A DNA stretch of 26,083 bases from JBCCFX01 sp039029515 (GCA_039029515.1 JBCCFX010000030.1:1-26083); one strand, 5' to 3'; positions 1 through 8,313 are shown, counted from the first letter of the stretch. Program-made: numbers and translations. The notes: a model not told the origin generated them from the letters alone.

Positions 1-2249
1 CGGCCATCGATGTAATCCGACAGGCTGAACGGATCAGCCGGGCACACGCGACCGATCGCTTCGAAGACGATCATCGCATCGGCCGGATCAACATCGCCGT
101 TCCCATCGACGTCTTCGTCGAAGTCGCAGCCGTTCGGATCCAGGCACTCCTGGAAGCCCAGGATCACGTCGATGAAGTCCGCGTATTCGACCACGCCGTT
201 GCCATCGACATCCTCGATGCATTCCTGCATGTCAGGCGTCCCGTTGTTGTTCAGGTCGCCGGCGTCCGGCGCACAGTCCGGACCCAGGAAGCTCAAGCGA
301 TAGCGGCCGCGTTCGAAGTTGTTCCGCGCCACGCGGAAGTAGTACACCTCGCCACGCTCGGCTTCGAAGAACGCCGCCGTGTGCACGAGTTCGTTGCACG
401 CGATCTGTTCGGTCTCATCCGTCTTGCAGTCCGGATACACGCCGAACGTCCACTTGAATGTCGGGTTATCGACGCCTTCGACGATCAGCGTGACCATGCC
501 ATCCCATGCCGCGCGGTACGCGTACCACTCATCAAACATGCCGAAGTACAGGCCGCAGTGGATGACGTCGAGCTGGAAGTCGCCACCGTTCTCGAGGAAG
601 TCGCTGGTCGCATCGAACGTGTCATCTTCGTACACGATCTCAGGGCAGATGAATTCCGCGTCTTCGCAGAAGTCCGCGCCGATACCACCGCAGGCACTTT
701 CGCTCGGGCACGGTTCGCCGATGTCATCAACGTACAACTCGAAGATGCCCGGTGCGCCGACCTGCATACCGATCGGGCCTGCCGCGACATTCTCAATGTC
801 TTCACACATCTCTGCGACGTTGACGCGACGTCCGGTCACAAGGATGTAATACGTCACGCCCGCCTCAGAGCACCACGTCGCTTCGGGGCGTGGGAAGAGC
901 GGAATCGGATTGACGTCGCCGGGGTCACCCGGATCGCCCGGTCCGCCAAGGAGTTCTTCGCACGGATCGGTCGTTGGTCCACCAAGCGCGACGGCACCAT
1001 CTTCCAAGTGCATTGCACAGGTGTCGTCGTCGAACGTCACGCACTCGAGATTGTCGCAGGTTCCACAGAACACGCTGATCTCGTAGTCGATGATCGATAC
1101 GGGAATCATCGGTCCGCCAGGCCCACCATGCCCGCCCGGTTCGCCGGATCCGGTGCCGAGCATTTCCATCTCGCCGACAACACCTTCGCAGGCCCCTCGG
1201 CAGAGCGAGGCCACCATCTCATTGCCGGTGCCGACCACGGTGTACCACACACCGACGCTCGGTCCGATTCCCGGGCCGGCGGCTTCGTTCTCAGGGAGCA
1301 CGTCATCGCCAGGGCAGATCCAGGCTTCCGGATCCGGACTCGCGTTGTCGATCGAACCCGTCACACATGCCGGGATCTCCTGAATCAGCGTGGCGTTCAC
1401 GCAGTCGTCATTCATCGGTTCGCAATCAGCTTCGTCACAGAACAAGCCAGCCGAGAACTCACCACCTGATTCGATGCAATCGAGTGCCGTAGGTGCAATC
1501 TCACAGATACCGTTTGAGAAGCAGCATGCGCCGCCAGTCGCACACAGCACGTTGGCTTCATCGACGCAGAGACTATCCCAGGAGACCTCGCAGCAGAATG
1601 AATCTTCCGCACAGACCAGATTGCAACATGCTTCATCGTCGCAACCGACAGAATCATGCTGCTGGAAGCAGGGCTCGGTGCCGGGGCAATTGTCGAGGGG
1701 GCAGATAAAGCCTTCTGACAGCGCCGATCCATCGCCTGGATCCGTCGTCACTTCACAGAAGCTGCCAATACCGACCGGGCTGCCGCCCATGCTCAGGCAG
1801 TCGCCGAAGGTGAGGTCATCACATTCGCCGGCACTGAAGCAGCATGCCTGCAGCTGAACCTGACAATTCACGGGGAAGTCACCCGCGAGCGATGGGATCG
1901 TCTCGCAGAACGTACCCGAGCCCTGCAGCTCGCCACCGGCTGCATCGCAATCAGCGGCGTTCAGTTCCTCGCACGAGTTATCCATCATGCAACACGCCTG
2001 AGTGTTGCACGGGTTCTGGTTGCAATCGGTGCCATCGCCAAGGTACGTCCCGCCGAGCGTGAACTCACAGTACTCCAGTGCGCCGCCCCCGAGGACCTGC
2101 GGAATCGCGTCGCCATCGACGAATTCGCATGCTCCGCTGGGCAGACAACACGCGCCGGAGTCACCGCCGCCCGGTACCGCGAGTGCTGTATACGCAAGCA
2201 CGCCCACGGTCGCGACGAGCGTACCAATAAGAGTTGTTCGAGATGCCAT
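1..2249 (-). CDS. Secreted Cys-rich protein with GACC-type repeats and dockerin-like EF-hands (3' end missing)
   Basis: An open frame of 749 codons runs from an ATG at 2249 off the left edge, so the C-terminus is missing. A GGAG sits about 11 nt before the ATG. Residues 1-24 form a Sec signal peptide ending near TALA. Residues about 30-290 hold Cys-rich repeats: four begin ACC and follow the pattern ACC-x4-C-x(n)-C-x2-GG-x(n)-C, and one differs, with paired CC and WDSLC. A non-repetitive beta-rich region follows, including 'GPSVGVWYTVVGTG'. Residues about 665-735 carry two Ca2+-loop motifs, 'DVDGNGVVEYADF' and 'DVDGNGDVDPADA', of dockerin type I or EF-hand kind. Such proteins are common in Planctomycetota and are exported. 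The many paired cysteines suggest disulfides. The molecular role is unknown. A dockerin would imply docking to a cohesin, but none is visible here, so an EF-hand Ca2+-stabilised tail is equally possible. Confidence 0.85.
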   Translation of the reverse strand, partial: MASRTTLIGTLVATVGVLAYTALAVPGGGDSGACCLPSGACEFVDGDAIPQVLGGGALEYCEFTLGGTYLGDGTDCNQNPCNTQACCMMDNSCEELNAADCDAAGGELQGSGTFCETIPSLAGDFPVNCQVQLQACCFSAGECDDLTFGDCLSMGGSPVGIGSFCEVTTDPGDGSALSEGFICPLDNCPGTEPCFQQHDSVGCDDEACCNLVCAEDSFCCEVSWDSLCVDEANVLCATGGACCFSNGICEIAPTALDCIESGGEFSAGLFCDEADCEPMNDDCVNATLIQEIPACVTGSIDNASPDPEAWICPGDDVLPENEAAGPGIGPSVGVWYTVVGTGNEMVASLCRGACEGVVGEMEMLGTGSGEPGGHGGPGGPMIPVSIIDYEISVFCGTCDNLECVTFDDDTCAMHLEDGAVALGGPTTDPCEELLGGPGDPGDPGDVNPIPLFPRPEATWCSEAGVTYYILVTGRRVNVAEMCEDIENVAAGPIGMQVGAPGIFELYVDDIGEPCPSESACGGIGADFCEDAEFICPEIVYEDDTFDATSDFLENGGDFQLDVIHCGLYFGMFDEWYAYRAAWDGMVTLIVEGVDNPTFKWTFGVYPDCKTDETEQIACNELVHTAAFFEAERGEVYYFRVARNNFERGRYRLSFLGPDCAPDAGDLNNNGTPDMQECIEDVDGNGVVEYADFIDVILGFQECLDPNGCDFDEDVDGNGDVDPADAMIVFEAIGRVCPADPFSLSDYIDG

Positions 2250-2310
2250 CGTTTCTTTCTCCACGTTCCCACATGAGTACACGCCCCCCCAGGGAGGCAT
2301 CCAGCGTTTC

Positions 2311-2339
2311 ATTCTCATGGTGATGGATGGTTGTTACAA
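2311..2339 (-). promoter_or_regulatory. Candidate sigma-70-type promoter for the dockerin-like gene
   Basis: On the minus strand, TTGTAA (2339-2334) and GAGAAT (2316-2311) are separated by 17 nt, each matching 4 of 6 consensus bases. Transcription would start about 55 nt before the ATG at 2249. This is pattern matching only. Confidence 0.3.
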
Positions 2340-2669
2340 GCACAAACCGATGTGGCTCAGTCGGTTCGGGCGAAAAATCATCGTTCTCAGGCGGGAAGCA
2401 TGTGAAGATAGGAAAACCCGCGCCGACATAGAACCCATCAGGCTGATCCGCCGAACGCTCCGTGCCGGACGCGGGGTTGTTCACCATCGTCCACAGAAGG
2501 AAAGACGTGACGATCGCAGCCGCATGGGGCTGAGCGCGCACATCTTCTGACGAATCGCTGACGCAGCCGTCGCGCCCCCCACGATCCATCCTCCTCCCCT
2601 CGACATACGCCGGTGACGCACATCAAGGAATCTTCAATAGTGGCGAACCGGCACACCGACTGCAAGCCC

Positions 2670-2697
2670 AAAACCATCCCTCATTCGGGCTGGTTTT
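2670..2697. terminator. Weak inverted repeat downstream of the OppC-like permease
   Basis: AAAACCA (2670-2676) pairs with TGGTTTT (2691-2697) around a 14-nt loop. An overlapping AGCCC/GGGCT pair interleaves with it. It lies 23 nt past the permease stop codon. On the minus strand it is not followed by a clear T run, so it is a poor intrinsic terminator. Its position is the main argument for it. Confidence 0.3.
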
Positions 2698-2720
2698 TGC
2701 TCGCATCGTCGCGATGCCGC

Positions 2721-3752
2721 TCAGTTGGTCAGGCCGCGCCGTTTCGGATCAAAGACCTCACGGAGTCCTTCGCCGGCAAAGTTCAACGCGAGCAGCGTCG
2801 TACCGATGAGCAGACACGGGAAGAACAGCAGCCACCATCGAACGCGCACGATGTTCAGTTCGCTCAGTCCGCCTGCGGCAAGATTGCCCCAACTTGGCAA
2901 AGGCTCGCGCACGCCGATACCGAGAAACGACAGGAACGACTCGGAGAGTATCGCCGTCGGCACGGTCAGCGTGGTGTAGACGATGATTGGTCCGAGCAGG
3001 TTCGGCAGCAGGTGCCGTCGGAACTGTCGCCCGAACGGGACACCAATCGCGCGGCACGCTTCCATGAACGGCTGTTCCTTGAGGCTCAGCACCTGACCGC
3101 GCACGACGCGCGCGACGGTCAGCCACGTGACGCTGCCGATCGCAATCAGCAACGTCAACACATTGACGACTTGTCGCCACCCTGATCCGACATCAATCCC
3201 CAGACGTTCGATGATGCCATCCACCGCGACAGCAAGCAGCACCACAAGCAGGATGTACGGCAGTCCATACAGGACATCGACGATGCGCATCATGATGGCA
3301 TCGGTGCGTCCGCCGGCGGTTGCGGCGATCGTGCCGTACGCGGTGCCAATACAGACCGCGAGCATGGCGGCGCTGAAACCGATCGCGAGGCTGATCCCGC
3401 CGCCGGCAAGGCAACGCATCCAGACACTGCGACCGAGTCGATCGGTTCCGAGCAGGTAGCGCGGGCGCTTGCCAAGTGTCAGTTCGAGATCATTGAGTCG
3501 GATGCGTTCATCGGCGCGGTGCTTCGCCCAGAACGGCGGCAACATCGCGGCATCGAGATTGCGCGCTTCGAATCGGCGCGGTGCCTGCACGATGCTCTGA
3601 TCGCCGGTGGCGACACGGCCGAGTGTGAACGGCAGGCTGCCGAGGCACATCAGCATCATGATGCCGACCACACCGAGACCAAGCAGTCCCATGAGTCGGC
3701 CGGACGGTCGACGTCGTCTTCGAGATGGACTTTCGTCGGCGCGATGCCGCAT
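2721..3752 (-). CDS. Peptide-type ABC transporter permease (OppC/DppC family)
   Basis: This 343-aa inner-membrane permease should form half of the channel of an oligopeptide, dipeptide or nickel type ABC importer. An Arg-rich N-terminus (residues 10-15) precedes TM1 (about 21-45). A long extracytoplasmic stretch leads to the family signature 'YLLGTDRLGRSVWMRCLAGG', and five further helices follow. The coupling EAA loop is visible as 'EACRAIGVPFGRQFRRHLLP', and the late signature 'SFLSFLGIGVREPLPSWG' is typical of OppC. It is the last gene of the sigma-factor operon, with only 23 nt after the preceding stop. No OppB, ATPase or binding-protein gene is in the window, so the partners must be encoded elsewhere. 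No clear ribosome site precedes the ATG; an internal Met at residue 21 is the alternative start. The substrate cannot be told from sequence. Confidence 0.9.
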   Translation of the reverse strand: MRHRADESPSRRRRRPSGRLMGLLGLGVVGIMMLMCLGSLPFTLGRVATGDQSIVQAPRRFEARNLDAAMLPPFWAKHRADERIRLNDLELTLGKRPRYLLGTDRLGRSVWMRCLAGGGISLAIGFSAAMLAVCIGTAYGTIAATAGGRTDAIMMRIVDVLYGLPYILLVVLLAVAVDGIIERLGIDVGSGWRQVVNVLTLLIAIGSVTWLTVARVVRGQVLSLKEQPFMEACRAIGVPFGRQFRRHLLPNLLGPIIVYTTLTVPTAILSESFLSFLGIGVREPLPSWGNLAAGGLSELNIVRVRWWLLFFPCLLIGTTLLALNFAGEGLREVFDPKRRGLTN

Positions 3753-3775
3753 GGCGGCTATCGTACCGCAGGACG

Positions 3776-4432
3776 TCAGGGAACGCGTCGGGCGATGTGA
3801 TCCTTGAGCAGGTTCGCATCAGCCCCGAGCAGTTCGTCGAATCGGTCCCGGATGAGTTGGTCGGCGGCAAGCCGATCGTCTTCCAGTTCGCATTCGAGCT
3901 GCTTCACGACATCCCGCAGGCGATTGAGATAGCGCTCGCGTTCGGTGAGTGACAGGATGATCTGCGCGTTGACGCGGGACAGCAGTAACTGTTCGAGTTG
4001 ATCGACCTTGTCGGTGTCGTTGGCTCGCAACGCAACGCGCAATTGCCGAGCGACGTCGGAAACCTCCGCATCGATCAGCAGGTTGGCGATTTTGACCGTA
4101 TAGAGGTCAGGGTCATTCTGCTTGAGCTGCGCGAGCGCGATCAGCTGTCGACCGTTGGTCTGCAATGCTTTGCGGAATTTCGCCGGGTCTTGTTTCCGAA
4201 GCACGTTGAATTGCTCGGCGAGCGATGGATTGATCACCATCGCGATCTCGATGCACTCGTCGATCAGCTCGGTGGTCATCACCACCGGCTCCTGACGTTC
4301 GAGATGGCGCCACATCGCCTGTTCTCGCGGCGTGTCGTAGCCAGGGGCTGGCGGATCGTCCGATGATGACACCATCGCCACCGCGACCGCGGCCATCAGC
4401 ATGCCTTGGAGTCCCGACTTGAGCATGGTCAT
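3776..4432 (-). CDS. Small helical, probably exported protein of unknown function
   Basis: This 218-aa protein is not a recognised family. A hydrophobic N-terminus (residues about 4-22, with 'GLQGMLMAAVAVAMV') looks like a signal peptide or membrane anchor. There is no lipobox. The rest is strongly helical and charged. Residues about 150-205 ('ERERYLNRLRDVVKQLE' and following) look like a coiled coil. Its start lies 10 nt after the anti-sigma-like gene. A GAGG serves either the ATG at 4432 (4-nt spacing) or a second in-frame ATG two codons later (9-nt spacing); the second fits better. Third genes of ECF operons that encode small helical periplasmic sensors (CnrX, CpxP/Spy types) are known, so a sensor role is a reasonable but unproven guess. 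Confidence 0.75.
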   Translation of the reverse strand: MTMLKSGLQGMLMAAVAVAMVSSSDDPPAPGYDTPREQAMWRHLERQEPVVMTTELIDECIEIAMVINPSLAEQFNVLRKQDPAKFRKALQTNGRQLIALAQLKQNDPDLYTVKIANLLIDAEVSDVARQLRVALRANDTDKVDQLEQLLLSRVNAQIILSLTERERYLNRLRDVVKQLECELEDDRLAADQLIRDRFDELLGADANLLKDHIARRVP

Positions 4433-4442
4433 CGCCCTCGGT

Positions 4443-4982
4443 TCAGAGACCGGATTCCGCGTCGAACGCGGCCGCTACCTGCAGCATTTCCATCGACAGC
4501 ACGTCGAAGTTCTCACCCGCTCGTGTGTATGTATCGATGAGCGGACTCACCTGCTCCTCGGCCTGCGTGTTCGCACATTCCAGGAAGCAGACCGCGGTGT
4601 CTTCGATGGGCTCATGCTCCGCGAACACGATCGTGTTGTTGTCGACCGGTGCCACCGGCTGCTGCGTGCCCGGTCGAAGGACGACCACGCAGGCGAGACC
4701 GATTGCGGCGGCCATGGCCAGCCGACCCATCCAGGCCTGCGAACGGCCGCGGCGAGTTGCCGACGGCTCAAGCCGCATCGAGTCCGCGGCCCCGCCAGGC
4801 ATTGACGCCATCGCCGCACGATGGGCGAGGTCGGCAGGCACCTGGGCACGGGTCAGTTCACCATCAAGACGGAGGAGGTCATCGATGTGGGCGAACCGCG
4901 GATCGTGATCTTCGGACGGGTTGTGGAAGTCCATAGGGATCATCTCACAGTCTGAACGCGGCATGCCGCGGGTTTGTTGCAT
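4443..4982 (-). CDS. Single-pass membrane protein, putative anti-sigma factor
   Basis: This 179-aa protein is encoded 36 nt after the sigma gene. Residues 1-85 are hydrophilic and would be cytoplasmic. One TM segment lies at about 86-103 ('GRLAMAAAIGLACVVVL'), and residues about 105-179 would be outside. This is the usual layout of ECF anti-sigma factors: an N-terminal sigma-binding domain, one TM and an external domain. The N-terminal segment 'HIDDLLRLDGEL' resembles the helical start seen in such proteins, but there is no HxxxCxxC zinc motif. The external part has two cysteines close together (CFLEC), which might form a disulfide. The start is uncertain: no ribosome site precedes the ATG at 4982, and in-frame ATGs also occur at codons 7, 14 and 17. 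The function is inferred from topology and position. Confidence 0.7.
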   Translation of the reverse strand: MQQTRGMPRSDCEMIPMDFHNPSEDHDPRFAHIDDLLRLDGELTRAQVPADLAHRAAMASMPGGAADSMRLEPSATRRGRSQAWMGRLAMAAAIGLACVVVLRPGTQQPVAPVDNNTIVFAEHEPIEDTAVCFLECANTQAEEQVSPLIDTYTRAGENFDVLSMEMLQVAAAFDAESGL

Positions 4983-5018
4983 GGAATCCGGGGTTCATCC
5001 CGCAGGAAGGTCCGAAAA

Positions 5019-5594
5019 TCATGGTGATTCCTCCGTCTCGGCGTCCGGCCCCATCAATTCGGCCAGTTTCTGCACTGCACGGTGCTTCCGAGCGAGGACA
5101 GTCCCCAGCGGCTGATCGAGCAGCGCGGCAATCTGCTTGAAGCTCAGATCCGCCACGAAGTACAGGTGAAGCACCCGCTGATCGGCCTCGGTGAGTTTGC
5201 TCATCGCGCCGTGAAGACGTTGGAGCCGATCCGCCGTCCGTTCATCCGTATCGTCCACGGATGAGCCCGCGAGCGCGGTCAGCGTCGGGGCATCGACGGG
5301 CAATGCATGTCGCTTCTGACGCCGCTTCTCATCGCGCAATTTGTTCTTGGCGATGCGATAGAGCCAGTGCTCGAAGCGTCCGACTTCGGTGTAGGAGTCG
5401 AGTTTGGTCGCCATCGTGCAGAAGGTGAGCTGCACGATTTCCTCGGCGAGTTCCGGGTCGCCGCTCTGCTTGCGGAGATAGCCGTAGAGCCGGGGCGTGA
5501 AGTGCTCAACGATCTCGCGCCACGATGGCTCATCGCCGCGGATCGCGCCAGCGAGCAGGCGTTCGAGCGTCGACTTGTCGAGGGAATCGCTCAT
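5019..5594 (-). CDS. ECF-type RNA polymerase sigma factor
   Basis: This 191-aa sigma-70 family protein has the ECF layout. Region 2 spans about residues 25-95, with 'GDPELAEEIVQLTF' and the -10-binding stretch 'GRFEHWLYRIAKNKLRDEKR'. Region 4 spans about 130-182, with the helix-turn-helix 'LSFKQIAALLDQPLGTVLAR'. Regions 1.1 and 3 are absent, as expected for ECF sigmas. The ATG at 5594 is chosen over a TTG seven codons upstream because it gives the usual family N-terminus. A GGAG lies 15 nt away, which is rather far. It heads an apparent operon with the anti-sigma-like gene, the helical exported protein and the OppC-like permease. By analogy with other ECF systems it is probably held inactive by the neighbouring membrane protein and may activate its own operon. 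Confidence 0.92.
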   Translation of the reverse strand: MSDSLDKSTLERLLAGAIRGDEPSWREIVEHFTPRLYGYLRKQSGDPELAEEIVQLTFCTMATKLDSYTEVGRFEHWLYRIAKNKLRDEKRRQKRHALPVDAPTLTALAGSSVDDTDERTADRLQRLHGAMSKLTEADQRVLHLYFVADLSFKQIAALLDQPLGTVLARKHRAVQKLAELMGPDAETEESP

Positions 5595-5629
5595 CAGGCG
5601 GCACGCGCACTCCAAGCGCGGGTGGTGCG

Positions 5630-5685
5630 AATCCTGCCCGGTCTGCTGTGAATGTCAACTCGTCCCACCATCCCGCCCCTACAAT
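5630..5685. promoter_or_regulatory. Divergent promoter region between the sigma gene and the cation exchanger
   Basis: Only 100 nt separate the two divergent genes. On the minus strand a perfect TTGACA lies at 5658-5653, but the sequence 17 nt further on (AGGATT, 5635-5630) is a poor -10. On the plus strand TACAAT (5680-5685), a good -10, lies just 9 nt before the exchanger ATG. The exchanger mRNA would then be leaderless or nearly so; no ribosome site is visible there, which agrees. Confidence 0.35.
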
Positions 5686-5694
5686 CCCGGCCCC

Positions 5695-6717
5695 ATGACC
5701 AACGTCGTCCAAGCCATCCAGAATGCGTTGACATGGCTCGAAACGCAGTGCAACGCATCCTGGGTCGCGGCCACAATCAGCATGATGGTCGGATTCGTGC
5801 TGCTGCTGGTGGGCGGCAACGTGCTGGTCTCCGGGGCATCCGGCGTGGCGCGTCGACTCGGCATTCCATCGCTCATCATCGGCCTGACGATCGTCGCAGC
5901 AGGAACCAGCGCACCGGAACTCTTCCTCAATCTCGCTGCCGCCCTCGACGGCGCGACAGATCTTTGCTTCGGCAATATCGTCGGCTCGAACATCGCCAAC
6001 GTCGGGCTCGTGCTGGGCATCGGCGGCCTGATCACGCCTCTCGTCGTGCCTCGGCGGGTCATCCGGAATGAACTCCCGTGGATGATCGGGGTGTCGGCGA
6101 TGCTCGTCGTATTCGTCATCATCACCGAACCCGGTGAGGCGGCAAGCACGCGCGGCATCGGCCGGCTTGGTGGCCTGATCTACTTCACGATCTTTCTCGG
6201 GCTGATTCTGGCCTGGGTCTGGATGTGCGTGCGGGACGAGACCCCGCCGGAAGATCCCGACGAGATCCTGCCGACGTGGGCGATCTCGCTCACGCTGCTC
6301 ATCCTCGGCATGGTGCTGTTGCCGCTCGGCGGCGAAGCGGCTCGCGCGGGCGCGGTCGGTCTCGCGACGGCGATGAACGTTCCGAACGTGGTCATCGGGC
6401 TGACGATCGTGGCGCTGGCCACGAGCCTGCCCGAGGTGGCGACCACCATCGCCGCGTGCCGTCAGGGCAAGACCGATCTCGCGGTGGGCAATGTGGTGGG
6501 GTCGAACCTGTTCAACCTGCTGCTGGTGATGGGGCTGACTGCGACCGTCAATCCCGTCGCACTGCCGGCTGGCGGGTGGCTGTCGATGGGCGTGATGATC
6601 GGAATCGCGTTGCTGCTGATTCCGCTCGCAATGACGAATCAGCGCCGGATCACACGAGGCGAGTCGCTGCTGCTTCTCGCGATCTATGCCGGCTACATGA
6701 TCTACCTGGTGGTCTGA
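5695..6717 (+). CDS. Na+/Ca2+ exchanger (CaCA family, YrbG-like)
   Basis: This 340-aa inner-membrane antiporter has two inverted alpha repeats that carry the cation-binding residues. The first, from residue about 63, reads 'GLTIVAAGTSAPEL' and then 'GNIVGSNIANVGLVLG'. The second, from about 235, reads 'GLTIVALATSLPEV' and then 'GNVVGSNLFNLLLVMG'. The acidic residue in each PE motif and the GNxVGSN motif are intact. Roughly ten hydrophobic segments are visible, and a central hydrophilic loop (about residues 180-195, 'RDETPPEDPDE') is short, as in bacterial members. The open frame extends upstream, but the ATG at 5695 is chosen because the protein then begins just before TM1. The likely activity is Ca2+ extrusion driven by Na+ or H+; the driving ion cannot be told from sequence. 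The gene stands alone and converges on dnaB. Confidence 0.92.
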   Translation: MTNVVQAIQNALTWLETQCNASWVAATISMMVGFVLLLVGGNVLVSGASGVARRLGIPSLIIGLTIVAAGTSAPELFLNLAAALDGATDLCFGNIVGSNIANVGLVLGIGGLITPLVVPRRVIRNELPWMIGVSAMLVVFVIITEPGEAASTRGIGRLGGLIYFTIFLGLILAWVWMCVRDETPPEDPDEILPTWAISLTLLILGMVLLPLGGEAARAGAVGLATAMNVPNVVIGLTIVALATSLPEVATTIAACRQGKTDLAVGNVVGSNLFNLLLVMGLTATVNPVALPAGGWLSMGVMIGIALLLIPLAMTNQRRITRGESLLLLAIYAGYMIYLVV

Positions 6718-6729
6718 CTGGTGGTCTGA
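6706..6729 (+). repeat. 12-bp tandem duplication across the exchanger stop codon
   Basis: CTGGTGGTCTGA occurs twice in direct succession (6706-6717 and 6718-6729). The first copy encodes the last residues LVV and the stop. The second repeats them in frame, giving a second stop 12 nt later. It fills more than half of the 21-nt gap between the convergent exchanger and dnaB genes. Confidence 0.9.
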
Positions 6730-6738
6730 AGCCACGCG

Positions 6739-8313
6739 TCAGATCGGAATGCCGCCGACGTCATCCTTATCCGGTCCGCCGCCATCACGGAAGTCACCGA
6801 CCGGTCCGGTCGTCGGTCGGCCGGCAAATGCCGAGCCGGTCGTTGCGGCGCCGTCTGCCGCGTACGGCTTGGTCTCGACGTATTCGCGTGGCGTGCCGGG
6901 CTCGGCGAAGTCGCGGAAGCTGGTGGCGAAGCTATCCCAGGTGAGCTTGACGACGCCGGTCGGACCGTTGCGCTGCTTGGCAAGGATCAACTCGGCGTAG
7001 CCCTTTTTGTCGGGGTTGTGCTCGATCCATTCCGGATCGTTCCGGTGGTAATACTCCTCGCGATGGAGCATCGAGACGACATCGGCGTCCTGCTCGATTG
7101 CCCCGGATTCGCGGAGATCGCTCATGCGCGGGCGATGCCCCTCGCGCTGCTCCGCCGCACGGTTGAGCTGACTGAGGCAGATCACCGGGACTTCGAGTTC
7201 GCGAGCCAGCGCTTTGATGCCACGGCTGATCTCGGCGACCTCGATCTGACGAGACTCCACCCGCGTGCCGCTGGTCATCAACTGAAGGTAGTCGACGAAA
7301 ATGGCCTTGAGATCGTTGTTCACCTTCATACGACGGGCACGGACACGCAACTGCATGACCGAGAGGCCCGGCGTGTCATCGATCAGAATCGGGGCATCCA
7401 CGAGTTCGCCGCACGCCATGGTGAGGGCGCGGAAATCGTCGGGTCGCAACATGCCGCGACGGAGTCGCTGGAGGTCGACGCCTGAGCGGGCGGCGAGCAG
7501 TCGATAGACGAGTTGCTCCCGGCCCATTTCCATGCTGAAGAAGGCGATCGGATGACCGCGCATCGCCATGTTTTCCGCGATGTTCAGCGCGAGCGCCGTC
7601 TTTCCCATGGACGGACGGGCGGCGAGGATGATCATCTCGCCGGGCTGAAGGCCGTGGGTGAGCTCATCGAGTTCTGCGTACCCGGTCGGGACGCCGCTCA
7701 TCTGTCCGTCGTCCTTGGCTTCGATCTCGCGCATGGCCTCGTTGAGGAGGGCCGCGAGGCCGACGGACTCGCCGGAGATCGAGTCTGAGGCGACTGCAAA
7801 CATCTTCGCCTGAGCGCGATCGACGAGCTGGTTCGCGTCTTCCGGGTTCTCGTAGGCATCGGCGAGGACATCGCCGGCCGCGCTGATCACATCCCGCACG
7901 ATGGCCTTGTCACGGACGGCGCGGGCGTAATGCATCGCGTTGGCCGCGGTGGGCACTGCACTGGCGAGGTCGACCAGGTAGGCGACGCCGCCAACGTCCT
8001 TGAGGAGGTCGCGGTCGACGAGCAACTGGTTGAGCTGGACGATATCGAGGGTGCCGCGCTGGTCGTAGAGCTCGACCATGGCGTCGAAGATGAGGCCATG
8101 GACGGGCTTGAAGAAGTCATCGCCACCGCGGACGACGGTCATGACGTCACCGACCGCGTGGGGTTCGATGAAAATCGACCCGAGGAGGCTCATTTCGGCT
8201 TCGGTGGCGTGTGGCGGCAGCGCCTCGAAAAGGCGGCTGAGCTGTCGTCGATCAGCGCCTGGTGCGGCGTCGCCGGCCCGTTTGGAATCTTTGGGTTTGC
8301 CCGTGGTGCTCAT
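6739..8313 (-). CDS. dnaB: Replicative DNA helicase DnaB
   Basis: This 524-aa protein is the hexameric 5'-3' helicase of the replication fork. The N-terminal primase-interacting domain spans about residues 30-135 and begins with the typical 'PPHATEAEMSLLGSIFIEP'. The RecA-like ATPase domain follows from about residue 195. Walker A is 'ARPSMGKTALALN' (about 230-242), Walker B is 'AIFVDYLQLM' (about 338-347), and motif H4-like 'KQRNGPTGVVKLTWD' lies near the end. No intein interrupts it. The last 60 or so residues are Gly/Pro/Asp-rich and look disordered, longer than in E. coli DnaB. The first 27 residues are also charged and probably flexible. No good ribosome site precedes the ATG; a TATAAC (8328-8323, minus) lies close upstream and might be a -10. 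The HU/IHF-family gene lies 114 nt upstream on the same strand. Confidence 0.97.
   Translation of the reverse strand: MSTTGKPKDSKRAGDAAPGADRRQLSRLFEALPPHATEAEMSLLGSIFIEPHAVGDVMTVVRGGDDFFKPVHGLIFDAMVELYDQRGTLDIVQLNQLLVDRDLLKDVGGVAYLVDLASAVPTAANAMHYARAVRDKAIVRDVISAAGDVLADAYENPEDANQLVDRAQAKMFAVASDSISGESVGLAALLNEAMREIEAKDDGQMSGVPTGYAELDELTHGLQPGEMIILAARPSMGKTALALNIAENMAMRGHPIAFFSMEMGREQLVYRLLAARSGVDLQRLRRGMLRPDDFRALTMACGELVDAPILIDDTPGLSVMQLRVRARRMKVNNDLKAIFVDYLQLMTSGTRVESRQIEVAEISRGIKALARELEVPVICLSQLNRAAEQREGHRPRMSDLRESGAIEQDADVVSMLHREEYYHRNDPEWIEHNPDKKGYAELILAKQRNGPTGVVKLTWDSFATSFRDFAEPGTPREYVETKPYAADGAATTGSAFAGRPTTGPVGDFRDGGGPDKDDVGGIPI

Larger units (their letters stand above)
2250..2720. other. 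Non-coding spacer, about 470 nt
   Basis: No convincing gene lies here. The short open frames on both strands lack ribosome sites and show no family resemblance. The spacer separates the 3' end of the permease gene from the start of the dockerin-like gene, both on the minus strand. Apart from a candidate promoter (2311-2339) and a weak inverted repeat (2670-2697), I see no structure in it. Confidence 0.6.

Noticed and set aside
381..1469. 362-aa open frame on the plus strand
   Set aside because: It lies antisense to the Cys-rich dockerin-like gene, which has signal peptide, repeats and Ca2+ loops. It is a by-product of high GC in the antisense frame.
2161..2589. 142-aa open frame on the minus strand upstream of the dockerin-like gene
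   Set aside because: It overlaps that gene in another frame, has no ribosome site, and has no domain-like features.
5530..6735. 401-aa open frame on the minus strand
   Set aside because: It is antisense to the cation exchanger; its composition (very rich in Arg, Asp, His and Gln) is typical of an antisense shadow frame.
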